From: Stomoxys calcitrans
Taxonomy: Eukaryota; Arthropoda; Insecta; Diptera; Muscidae
NCBI RefSeq assembly: GCF_963082655.1
Contig: NC_081555.1
Span: 175,435,896 to 175,499,895, forward strand
Direction of reading: 5' to 3'
DNA length: 64,000 bases
Shown here: positions 1-9,903 of the stretch, piece by piece
How positions within the stretch are numbered: the stretch's first letter is position 1
Layout of the letters: each line of letters opens with the position of its first letter
Position numbers and translations under genes: made by a program
The notes under the pieces: generated by a model
Told to the model about the DNA's origin: nothing
Database searches by the model: none
What the model saw: the letters and a program-made list of their open reading frames with translations, nothing else

Positions 1-2015
1 TTCGGTTGATATCCATCGCCAAGATAAAATATTAATAAATGGTATCCCCGATGATGTCCTTCAATGAAAAAGGACGAACTATATGATTAAATAAAACGAT
101 TTTTTTAAAAATCAAATTAAACCTTGGCCTCGAGCTTGAAGTTTCAATCGAAATATGTAATCAGATTTATCAAACAGGCCAAACTGCAGAATTCTAAGCT
201 GTATCAAATTTTTGAATATTTATCTTCAGATTACAATTTCATAGTAGATATGCTGCACACAGGGCAAAATAGAGAAATCGGAAAAGTTTGATGTGTAACA
301 AAATACATGCCATTTACAGGCATGCTATATCAATTGCCTTGTTTGAAATATTTCGTTTTCATTAAATAAATCGATCTATTTATATTAATTATACAACCCC
401 AAGTCCCGTTCAATATTTTTTGTCCCCTATTATTTTAACACGATATAAGCGGGCTCATATTTCCACAATAGGACATTTAGGCTTACTTCTGTTGAACTGG
501 ATTTTAATTTTTGGCATTGTGAGTTATTAGAAAATCCATTCGCAAATGATTATTTGATCAGTGAACCCTGGTACTTAATCTGGAGCTACATCCAGTACCT
601 TTTTGTAGCTTTCTTTAAAAAAATCTTAAGACAAGTTTTCAATTTAATTTCGTTTTAAAGCAACATTTTTATGAAATTTTAGAAATTGCTAAAAGAATGT
701 AAAGCGAAAGGAAGATGTTCCACATTAGTTTTCAATTTCGATGCAAGCTTGGAATCTGATTGGTCCAAGCTTAAGACCTTTAGCCTCTGTACACTTAGTC
801 TGATTCTATGGTGCATAGGTTTTAATAAATTTCCAAGACCAATTTTAGAACACTACGCATTCTTCTTTTGGGTAAATAAACTTCCTAACTAACAGCCGTC
901 AGCACTTAGTTTAGTAACATGTCCTGTTCATGGGTAATTTATCTTTTGATGTCCCCATTTACATATAAACGAGCGAGTATTTTTCTCATTTTAGACACCT
1001 CATTGTACTCCCCTTGAATTAAGCCTGAAAGCAGATTTAATGTGAGCTGGTTTTGTTTTCTACTTAGACCCCAAAAAAAGACCCACATAACAACAAAGCG
1101 TCATAACGTTATAATGAGTCTATGAAAAAACCTCTTGGTCTACATAGGAATGCAGCAAAGCCGTGACGTGATAGTCTGTGGCCCTGTTCACAGGAATGCC
1201 TCCACATTAAGGGCAACAGTGGCACAAACTCTAGTCAAGTGTTAGTGGCAATGGTTAGGCAACCAAAACGTTCAGAGGGTGTTTTTGTTTTCCCCAAAAA
1301 AAAAAAAAAGGATATTTGTGGCAATGGAGTAAATGGTCTTGTCTGTACTTTTCCCCCTTGGTGGCAGGTTAGAATATTTTAGTTGAAGTTGCTAGTCACA
1401 ACATATACCCCCATAAGGGCTTATGTACTCGTTCGTATGTGTGAAGGAAAATGTTATTATGACCAAGTTTTTTTTAACATTTCCTTGTTTGCTTAGGTTG
1501 CAAGTTTTTCGTTTTTTTTTTCTTTATTTACCAGTTTTCATACTTTGTTTTCTTTTTATGCAGTCGTAGTAGTTTCCCCTGTTTTTCCAAGGGCTGTCAG
1601 CTTAATGTTAACTTGGGTGCCTGGTTTTTAGTGCTGCTTTTTGTTGACACTGCCTGCTTGTTATAATATCTGTGAAAATTGAGTTCTTCGTAGTTTTTTT
1701 CTTTTGGTATAGTGATGGCAGTGCTCTTCATCCATTCCCCATACCACTTGGAACTCGTTGCAATACACTACACATCCTTCCTTCCTTGTCAAGTTCCGCA
1801 GGTCTTTCCTTTGATGTTACCTACACAACATCATGCGGTGCTTATACATAGGAGTGTATGTTAGTTGTGTTGCATTAATGACACAGATTGACCATCTGCA
1901 GGTAATGTGAAATAATGTTACATAGGTCACATGACTTTTCACAATAATAATACAGCTAGCAGCTGTCAATAACATTTACATCTAGTTGGCAAAATGAAAG
2001 AATTATAGTTTGGGA
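1..2015. other. AT-rich non-coding DNA
   Basis: I see no conserved coding motif, RNA gene or known repeat here. Short frames, such as one at 686-892, have no recognisable domain. There are homopolymer runs, for example an A-tract near 1296-1309. It could be intron or intergenic DNA. Confidence 0.5.
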
Positions 2016-2466
2016 ATGGATTTTCTGATTTTTCATAATATCGAAAATGGGAAAAAGTCTCCAAAAAGGTTTGCTAGAGGCTCTACTCTTCAAAAATAAC
2101 CCTGAAAATTTCTTTTATGTAGCAAAGAATTTCGATATAAATATTGAATGGTACACGGGGTCGTATAATTATTTTTAATAGCTGCATTTTTTCAAAGAAC
2201 ACCAAATATTTAAAAAAAGACAATTGATATAGCAGGCAAATGGATTTTCTAATTTTTCATAATATCGAAAATGGAAAATAAAAGTCTCCAAAAAGGTTTG
2301 CTAGAGGTTCTACTCTGCAAAAATAAGCCTGAAAATTTCTTTTATGTAGCAAAGAATTTCGATATAAATATCGAATGGTACACGGGGTCGTATAATTATT
2401 TTTAATAGTTGGATTTTTTCAAAGAACACCAAATATTTCAAAAAAGGCAATTGATATAGCAGGCCA
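2016..2466. repeat. Two-copy tandem duplication, unit about 224 bp
   Basis: Copy 1 (about 2016-2239) and copy 2 (about 2240-2466) both begin with TGGATTTTCT and run through the same landmarks, including TGGTACACGGGGTCGTATAA and a shared end near TTGATATAGCAGGC. They differ by scattered substitutions and a few small indels, so the duplication is fairly recent. No coding potential is visible. Confidence 0.9.
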
Positions 2467-2754
2467 ATAAATGGCGCTTATTAGGCTACACATAAAGCTT
2501 TGCAAAATATTTGATTTTGGCGATGGGTGCGTCCGATCTGGTATCAAATTGTGGTCTTCACATTAATAATTTTTTATTAATATTATTAACTACAATTGTA
2601 ACAGGTAAAAATGTGCAAAGATCGAACCGAACGAACCTTGGGAAAGCACCATCAAAGATTTTGCTTAAAAATTTAACAAATGAAATTAGTTGAAGTACAT
2701 TTGTTTACTTTAGATATCAAATTTCTGGCAAACCATGCAAAAAATTTCTATCTA

Positions 2755-3250
2755 GGAGTCGTAGAAGACTAATCGGAAGATCGCTTCATATGGGTGCTAT
2801 ATCAGGTTATAGACCGTTTTGGGCAATACTTACCATGGATATTGGAAGCAGCAACAAATCACTACCTATTAAATTTCAGCTAAATCGGTCAATTATTGCG
2901 ACTGCCAGGGGCTCAAGATCTCAAAACGAGAGATCGGTTTATATGGGAGCCATATCAAGTTATAGGCCGATTTTGACTGTACTTGTAGAAGGTTATTGGA
3001 AGTCGTATCAAAATACGACGTGCAAAATTTCAGACAAATCAGACAACAAGGGGCCCTAGAAGTATAATATGAAGATCAGTTTATATGGAAGCTATATCAG
3101 GTTAAGGAGCAATTTAGACTTATGACGAATGATGGAAGTTATGAAATAACACCACATGCATTACATCAGCCACATCGGATAACAATTGCGACTTCTGGGG
3201 GCTCGATCGATGTATTCAATGAACGTAAAATATTTCAAGCAAATCGGTAA
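2755..3250 (+). repeat. DINE-1-like monomer block (about 155-bp units)
   Basis: Three successive units carry the signature 'gatcggtttatatggg' followed by 'gctatatcaggttat', spaced about 155 bp (near 2783, 2938 and 3085). The same monomer builds the large array at 24.9-27.1 kb, so this is a detached, diverged piece of a DINE-1/Helentron-associated element. Neither end of the element is visible. Confidence 0.75.
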
Positions 3251-3358
3251 ATGGCGTTTATTTGGCAACTCGCTGAGCTTTTAAAATTATTCTTTTTTTG
3301 CCACTGTGTGCATGGACCAATGGCTTGAGTTAGCCCCAAAGAAAATAGTCTAGAGGCA

Positions 3359-3598
3359 TTAAATCGCACTAATGCCGATTGCTGGGTCATTTCTAAGATA
3401 ACAACTTACTCTTCTATAAATCGATTGTGCTGTGTAGCTTGTGGTATTGTCCTGTTGAAACCACATGTCGCCAAGGTGCTTATCTTCAGGCCAAAAATAA
3501 TCTGTGAACATGGTGCGGTTGCGTTGTTCATTCAAGGTAACGTGACGATCTGCATTTTCGACGAAGAAGTATGGTCCAATGACGACGCCGGCATGCAA
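3359..3598 (-). pseudogene. Mariner-superfamily transposase fragment
   Basis: The minus-strand translation carries HAGVVIGPYFFVENADRHVT and DMWFQQD, the central catalytic-core motifs of a mariner-type DDE transposase. The aspartate in QQD matches the second catalytic residue. Only about 80 residues survive. The DNA-binding half, the first aspartate and the third acidic motif are absent, so it cannot be active. Related fragments of what looks like the same family lie at 28.32-28.48 kb and 28.85-29.24 kb. The adjoining 3605-3700 resembles part of the dispersed repeat at 45.9-46.4 kb. Confidence 0.85.
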
Positions 3599-3701
3599 AC
3601 AGCAACGAAACCCGACACGGGATAACTATTAGCATCACGCACACAATCTGTGTGGTGTTCTTCGTTATCACGAAAAGCTTAGCTGGTAGCTACCGGGCAT
3701 G

Positions 3702-4197
3702 GTCGAAAAATATTTTATAAAGTACAAGATTCTAAGAATATCAAAAAGGCATAGCAATTGAGAACAATTCTAATTTTAAGGGTTTAACTGATGTTCAGAA
3801 GCGCATTAAGTAAACAATATGTAAAATTAAAAAAAGCTATGAATTAATTGGAAAAGTTAAAAAATCATCGACGAGACGTTTAGTTGCCTAAATGTTGGTT
3901 AAACTTTACGTCCGTGAAAATTTCGATGTAAAAAACACTAGTAAAGCAATTTCATTGGAATTTTGCACAACTGCTTTACTAGTGTTTTTTACATCGTGAT
4001 TTTCACGGACGTATAGTTTAACCTACATTTAGTAAACTAAAGGTCTCATCGATGATTTTTCATAGCTTCTTTTAATTTTACATATTGTTTACCTAATGCG
4101 CTCCTGAACATCAGTTAAATCCTCAAAATACCAATTGTTCTCAATTGCTATGTCTATTTGATATTCTTAGATTCTTGTACTTCATAAAATATCGAAC
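3702..4197. mobile_element. Fold-back (long inverted repeat) MITE-like element
   Basis: The left arm (about 3702-3948) is the reverse complement of the right arm (about 3972-4197) over almost its entire length, with a loop of about 23 bp. The inner stem is perfect over CACTAGTAAAGCA / TGCTTTACTAGTG. Outer arms contain some mismatches and small indels. There is no coding capacity. The structure fits a non-autonomous fold-back or snap-back element; the superfamily is unknown and I could not fix a target-site duplication. Confidence 0.85.
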
Positions 4198-5684
4198 AAC
4201 AAATGCTTCATAGATTCTTACTTTAGATCCTTGTTGACCTTCATCTTATATCCTCCTCAAGTCAACGCGTTCCTTGATAATGTAATTTACGCAGCAACCT
4301 TGACTTGACTGGGGCAACTACTGCTATGACAACATAATCTACAATATCCTATTTCCTCAAAAAAATGACAATGAGTGAAAAAGAAAAAAGCGTTCAAGGT
4401 TATTTCACTCACAATGCAATAACGATAATTGAATTTCGTTATAAAACAAAATAGGGATCAGGTTGTTTGTTATCCTACAAAATTGAAAATTGAATATTTA
4501 TTGAATTAGGGAGACAAATTCCAACAACAGGTACACAAGCACCTAATCCAACTCCAAGGATCATGCACAAGAGGAATTTGGAAGTGAACAAACCAAGACG
4601 AAAAACAAGCAAACAAAAACAAAATAAAATAAATTATTTAATGTCAATCAATGTAATATGAGTACAAAAAGAAAATTCAATTCAATTTAAAAATGTGTGT
4701 GAATTCTACAATTTTTGCTTTTTTCTCATTTGGTTGCCAAAGCAGCACCACAATTGTCACTGTTGTTGTTGTAGGGCCATAAATTTCCTAGAATAAATGT
4801 TTTTAGCAAATAAATTCCTCAATAAATAAATGAATAAAATAAAAACTCAAATTCTATTCTCTACTTAAGGAAGGAGGGGTTGGTGTTTAAATTCTTTTTT
4901 AACATATTTACGCATATCAGGGACTAAACTTTGGTATTTGTATTGCCATTGAAATTCTTGTTACATGCCTGCGTGGGTTTTTATTGCTTGTTTTATTCAT
5001 TTCTGTTGTTGGTGTTGCTAATTGTCCTTAACATTTATCATGGTTAATTTGTTTGTTTTGTTTTATGAATATTTACCAACAGATTTTCTACATATATTCT
5101 TTCCAATTCGTTGGACTAAAACAATCTCCAGATTAAGAGAAATGAATGAGAATCACAAAAAATATTTAGAAATTTAATATTAAATTTGGATTTTCTAGCT
5201 CTGTGATATATAACAAATAATATATAATAAATTTTTGTCAAAAATTAATGGCAAATAAAGTTTTGTGGAAAGCTGTTTAATTAAAATCGTTAAAGTTTAC
5301 TTAAAAGAAGTGATGAAATCAACAAATCCTTGAACATAATCATCGCAATATGGCTAGGCTTACATTTTCAATGCTGTATTCGCCATTGTAAGAAACGAAA
5401 TTAAATAAAGAAGCCGATGATTTGGCTTGTTTACCAATGGCTGCGAAGGTAATGTCTAAGGATCTATTAATCTGGAGAGTTCATTTCAATAGCAAAATTA
5501 GATTTTCATAATATTGATATTCCTAGAAAATTTTGCATAAAATTGGCCTAGCTGATGCCTGATGCGAATCGATTTCCTCTAAAATGACTATTTTAAAATA
5601 GCTTGTTCCATAACTATTTTAAAACTGCTGCCCTCAGGATTCATTTAGAACTAGATGTTCTTCTCGAATCTATATTCATTATAA
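4198..5684. other. AT-rich non-coding DNA
   Basis: No recognisable gene or mobile element. A short GTT-type microsatellite lies near 4760-4772. Base composition matches the other unique stretches of the window. Confidence 0.45.
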
Positions 5685-6208
5685 TACCACCAACCACAAT
5701 AGTATAGGGGATAATAATATTGGGTTGCCCAAAAAGTAATTGCGGATTTTTCATATAGTCGGCGTTGACAAATTTTTTTTACAGCTTGTGAATCTGTAAT
5801 TGCATTCTTTCTTCTGTCAGTTATTAGCTGTTGCCTTTAGCTTGCTTTAGAAAAATGCAAAAAAAGTGTAAAAATAGTATATTTGATTAAAGTTCATTCT
5901 ATGTTTTATTAAAAATGCATTTACTTTCTGTTAAAAAATCCGCAATTACTTTTTGGGCAACCCAATAGTCTAGTCATTACGTTTGCAGCACATCAAAATA
6001 TCCGTTTCCGACCCTACAAAGTCTATATATCTGATCGTCGTTAAATTCTTCAAAGATTAAATGACGTATGTGTGTCAGCCGTCTGTTCGTCCGTCTGTTT
6101 TTGCTATGCTACAATCTTCAGAAATTGAGATATTGAAATGAAAAATCACGCATATCCGCATTTTTTGCTACAAGCAGGATAAATTCTTCCACAGACTATA
6201 TTTGGATA
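5685..6208 (+). mobile_element. DINE-1/INE-1-like Helitron-type element, 5' part
   Basis: After removing the inserted MITE, the order is: a terminal 'accaccaaccacaatag' segment, 'gcacatcaaaatatccg', 'gaccctacaaagtctatata', then a GTCY-type proto-microsatellite (GTCTGTTCGTCCGTCTG). That is the 5' organisation of DINE-1/INE-1 elements. The element continues after the Tc1-like insertion, at 7897. Confidence 0.75.
5720..5965. mobile_element. Mariner-type MITE, copy A (TA target site)
   Basis: The ends are TTGGGTTGCCCAAAAAGTAA and its reverse complement, flanked by TA at 5718-5719 and 5966-5967. At 246 bp it has no coding capacity. Three near relatives occur at 7011, 42955 and 60709. TA duplication and terminal inverted repeats place it in Tc1/mariner. 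It sits inside the DINE-like element, so it is the younger of the two. Confidence 0.95.
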
Positions 6209-6439
6209 TACACTGGCGGACAAAACAAAGTGCGGTTTTGAATATTTTTCATTTTATGATTGGAACATGGATATATTTTTAATTCGGTTAATATTTTATC
6301 TAATAATGAAGTAAACATTGAATTCTTACTTTATATTTTCTATTTATAATACAAACTATATGGCACATAAGGAATTTGAGATGAGAAGTGAGTAAATAAA
6401 TTAACACTTCTCTAATAAATATTGTAAAAAATTTTAATT

Positions 6440-7640
6440 TAGTACAAAGTTCCTCCTGCTTTGTTATTTATGACTTCTCGCAATCTTTTCGGCATACTTA
6501 AAGCAAGGTTCTTCAAAGTATTTGTTGGAATTTCCCTCCATTTACTTTTCATTTTTTCTCAAAATATTTGAAGATTTGATCTGGATTTCATCGGGATTTT
6601 GTCATCTAGGATAGCCCAAAGATGCTCTATGGGGTTTAGATCAGGGCTTTGAGCAGGCCATTAAAATTTTTCAAAAATATTTTTTAGCGTTCAAAATACT
6701 ATTTAGCGTTCTCACTCGTGTGTCGTTGTCTTGTTGGAACTCCCCCATTCCCATTTCCTCCGCACTGCTATAAAGAATTTCTTCCAAAATATTTACATAG
6801 TGCTCTACAGTTATTTAAGAGTCAATTTTTATGGGTCTACCAACTCTTGAAGAGGGAAAACATCCCCACACCATGAGACTTCCTCCACCATGTTTTACAG
6901 TATGTATGTATGCAGTATGCCCACTCTTTTCCGATCTTTGCAATTGTTTAATCCAACTTTTGACTCATCTATCCAAACAACTTTATTCCAAAATGATTCA
7001 TATGCATTTATTGGGTTGCCCAAAAAGTAATTGCGGATTTTTTTAAAGAAAGTAAATGCATTTTTAATAAAACTTAGAATAAACTTTAATCAAATATACT
7101 TTTTTACACTTTTTTTCTAAAGCAAGCTAAAAATAGCAGCTGATAACTGACAGAAGAAAGAATGCAATTACAGAGTCACAGGCTGTGAAAAAATTTGTCA
7201 ACGCCGACTATATGAAAAATCCGTAATTACTTTTTGGGCAACCCTATATACATTTTTGCAAAAGCCAATTGTTTTTCCTATTGGCTGCTCGTAGGAGAGG
7301 TTTTTTCTTAGCGAAGGCACTTTTTGAACCCCTTTCATTAAGTCTTTTTTGGACAGTTCGAGTCGAAATATTTAAATTTAGGTTCTCTTGTATATCTCTG
7401 GCTGCAATATGATCATCCTCAAGCTTCGTCGTCTTACATTTTCTGCCACATAATTTTTTCAAACTTTTATTTGACTTCCTTATTTTATACTAAGCAATAA
7501 TTTTTTGACCCCAGATTCTGATATTTCATACTTGGAACTCAAAGCTTTCAATTTCATCCCATTTTCGCGATCTTGTACCAATATTTAAGTAATATTGAAC
7601 GAAAAGTTAGGTACTTTGCTACAAATTATTCTTTTTTAAT
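6440..7640 (-). pseudogene. Broken Tc1-like DD34E transposase
   Basis: In minus-strand order one can follow: a first helix-turn-helix near 7570-7500 (GMKLKALSSKYEISESGVKK), a second near 7440-7290 (ISTRTVQKRLNERG then KKKPLL), WIDESK with the first catalytic aspartate near 6960-6977, GGGSLMVWGCF near 6870, FQQDND with the second aspartate at 6722-6739, and WPAQSPDLNPIEHLW with the glutamate at 6616-6660. The second acidic residue and the glutamate are about 34 codons apart, the DD34E spacing of Tc1 elements. Motifs fall in different frames, with several stops and frameshifts. A MITE at 7011-7244 separates the DNA-binding and catalytic parts. The three catalytic residues themselves appear preserved. 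Confidence 0.93.
7011..7244. mobile_element. Mariner-type MITE, copy B, inside the Tc1-like transposase
   Basis: It starts TTGGGTTGCCCAAAAAGTAA after a TA at 7009-7010 and ends with ...GGGCAACCC before TATA. The last two bases of the right terminal repeat seem lost. Same family as copies at 5720, 42955 and 60709, and closer to the two at 42955 and 60709 than to copy A. Confidence 0.93.
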
Positions 7641-7896
7641 AACTTAACACAAATTTTTGTAAAATAAATTGGGAATATATTGCAAATTTCACGAAGACCT
7701 TTCTTGCACTACAATACTTTTACATCAGAAACCTGAGCGGACGGGTTTAAACATTTCAAAGGTTTATGGAAATAATTGAGGAACTCAAAAAAATAACGGG
7801 ACAATAAAAAAACAGTTAATAATACACGTAGATAAAAAATATTGAGGATTAATGAAGAAGGGTACACAATCGCAATTTATTTTGTCCGACAGTGTA

Positions 7897-8194
7897 GCTG
7901 CTATATAGACCGATCTGCCGATTCAGGATTTTACGCCTCACTTATTACCCGATTTCGCTGAAATTTGAAACGGTCAGTTGTTTTGAGCTTTCCATCACCC
8001 GCTCCATATCGGAGTATTTTTAGATATAGCTACCATATAGACCAAATAGATCATTGAGCTTAAAATTGAATCGGACTGCACTCATTGCTCCTGCCATATT
8101 TAGATATAGCTATCATACAGACCGATTTAAGGCCTTAGACCCATAAGAGCAGCATTCATTATCCTATTTTGCTTAAGTTTGAAACATTGAATTT
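7897..8194 (+). mobile_element. DINE-1-like element, continuation after Tc1 insertion
   Basis: The sequence resumes with 'gctgctatatagaccgatct', the monomer that should follow the 'ctatatttgga' left at 6208. Further units (atatagctaccatatagacc, atatagctatcatacagacc) follow before the sequence runs into a reverse-transcriptase relic. No 3' hairpin terminus is visible, so the element is truncated. Confidence 0.7.
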
Positions 8195-9290
8195 TTGGCA
8201 CGGAGCACTCCTTTCAAAGCTTGTCGCATTTGGTGTCGGTAATAAGCTGTAGATGGGATGTTGTAGATGGGTTCTCATCTGCCGAATATAGATTGACCGC
8301 AGGAGTACCACAAGGCTCTGTCCTTTTTCCCTTTCTTTTTCTTATTTTCATTGACGATCTGCTGGGTCTGACTTTGAATCCAATCCTCTCGTTCACGGAT
8401 GACTTCAACCTCTGTCATTTATTTTCATTCGACCATAGGCCAAGTCTTCGAGAGATTGAAAACAGGAGGCGGATTATGGACGGAACATTCTGCCAGGATT
8501 TGCTGGCCATTTCTGAGTGGAGTCGATTGAACGGAGTAGATTTTTTAGCAATACGAAATTTGTTTACTGTCTCACAAACTATTCGCTGACACTTTACAAT
8601 CGTCAATATCTATCGGCAGTGTAGAAATCAAGCATTTAGAGGCTTTTGATGTTCTTGGCATGAAGATTCAATGTGATGTCCGTTGGTCAAAACATGTTTT
8701 CGAAGTGTCGAAGGAAGTATCCAATGCTTGGGCTTTCTTAAGCGATGTAAGCAATATGTCACTCCCTCTGATCTGCTTAATATCTACCGAAGATGGAATA
8801 TAACTCGCATATATATCGTCGGCGTTGGTGTTGATTGGAGATGGTAGGGTATCCAACTCTATTATTTCCCTTGAACATTGTCGAAATTTGGGTTGTGTGC
8901 CGCTATTCTATCGTTTCTCTGCAGTGTGTGTTCTTCGGAAATCAGTTTTCTGCTTTCTGACTTGAAGTGGTTTGTCAGAAATACAAGATTTTTTAGAAAC
9001 ACGCATCCGTTTATAATCGATTAGCCAGCTGATCGGACCATGCACTACCGAGAAAATAATTTTTTCGCAAGGATGGTTCGTATGTGGAATCGACTTTCGG
9101 CAGATGTCTTTCCCGCTACTTACGACATACAGAAATTCAAAGCAAATGTCAATAAACACTACTCCCTCTTCCCCCCCTCCGATCATAAACTATCCCCTCC
9201 ACCGCAATGCACTGCATATATAGGGGACATCCCCTGCGAGATTGCTGATTGGAAAAAAATTATGATGCTGTCGTTTCTAGTTTGACAGAT
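8195..9290 (+). pseudogene. Decayed non-LTR retrotransposon reverse transcriptase
   Basis: The plus-strand frame at 8221-8589 contains LTAGVPQGSVL (RT fingers/palm motif), FIFIDDLL, and SFTDDFNLCH. The last is a changed version of the FADD catalytic box; both aspartates are kept but the preceding alanine is threonine. Downstream pieces read FDVLGMKIQCDVRWSKHVFE (about 8648-8707). At 9040-9180 they read RMWNRLSADVFPATYDIQKF, a typical C-terminal tail of jockey/CR1/L2-like ORF2 proteins. Stops and frameshifts break the frame repeatedly and the 5' half, including any endonuclease, is missing. The clade assignment is a guess. Confidence 0.88.
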
Positions 9291-9750
9291 ATACCAGTAT
9301 GAACTTGATACAATTTCTTGCCAGTTGTAAATTTTTGATCGTCTTGGCATTTTAGGTCGATCTAGAGATATCGTCTGTCTGTTTAGGCCAATTTTATGAA
9401 TTACATTATCTTACCTTTAAGCATTTATACAATCAAACATATAAGAATATTTTTTTCTTCACCATATGGGGGAAATCCTAATTGCTTTGCTTAAGCCCTG
9501 CAAAGAATTCAAATTTCAAAAAGCTTTTGTCATGGCAATACTTGGAAACATTTTTCTCTTTTTTTCCGCAGGAAATCCTCCACGATGCTGTTGATAATGA
9601 CAAACATTTTCGTATTGTATTAAAATCATTTAGAGAATGTTCTATGTGATATATTCTTTATACAAAGCAGCTGTTATAAATTATTCAGAATTTAATGTCG
9701 ATGGAAAGCAAAATACAATGCAATATATTTAAGAAGACATATTGTAAGGA
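9291..9750. other. Non-coding DNA without recognised features
   Basis: AT-rich sequence with short homopolymer runs. I see no domain, RNA gene or known repeat. Confidence 0.4.
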
Positions 9751-9903
9751 CTTTTAAAAAGCAAACAACCAACCATTTGCTATAAAACAAAAGGCCTACT
9801 CACTTGCTGAAAATCAAAGGAATGTGAGAAAATCAGAATTATGATATGTATTAGGAACAACTGTATTATGTATGAGTAATTCCCTGACTTCAATATTTTA
9901 TAA
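9751..9903. repeat. Tandem segmental duplication, copy 1 (first part)
   Basis: This stretch aligns with about 13665-13820: both run through 'caaccatttgctataaaac', a 'ctcacttg' block, 'taggaac(c)actgta' and 'cttcaatattttataa'. Copy 1 is then interrupted by the 2.5-kb repeat that begins at about 9904. Confidence 0.8.

Larger units (their letters stand above)
6211..7894 (-). mobile_element. Tc1-like transposon, full length but decayed
   Basis: The terminal inverted repeats CACTGGCGGACAAAAC (left) and the reverse complement of CACTGTCGGACAAAAT (right) agree at about 21 of 24 positions. They are flanked by TA at 6209-6210 and 7895-7896. The 1684-bp body includes a 234-bp MITE, so the original was about 1.45 kb, within the usual Tc1 range. 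It interrupts a DINE-like element whose halves resume on both sides. The transposase reads on the minus strand and is broken. Confidence 0.93.

Noticed and set aside
8040..8100. Possible SINE piece ('attgagcttaaaattgaatc')
   Set aside because: It resembles the SINE 3' part over about 35 bp but is equally part of the DINE-like monomer run; no boundary or duplication is visible.
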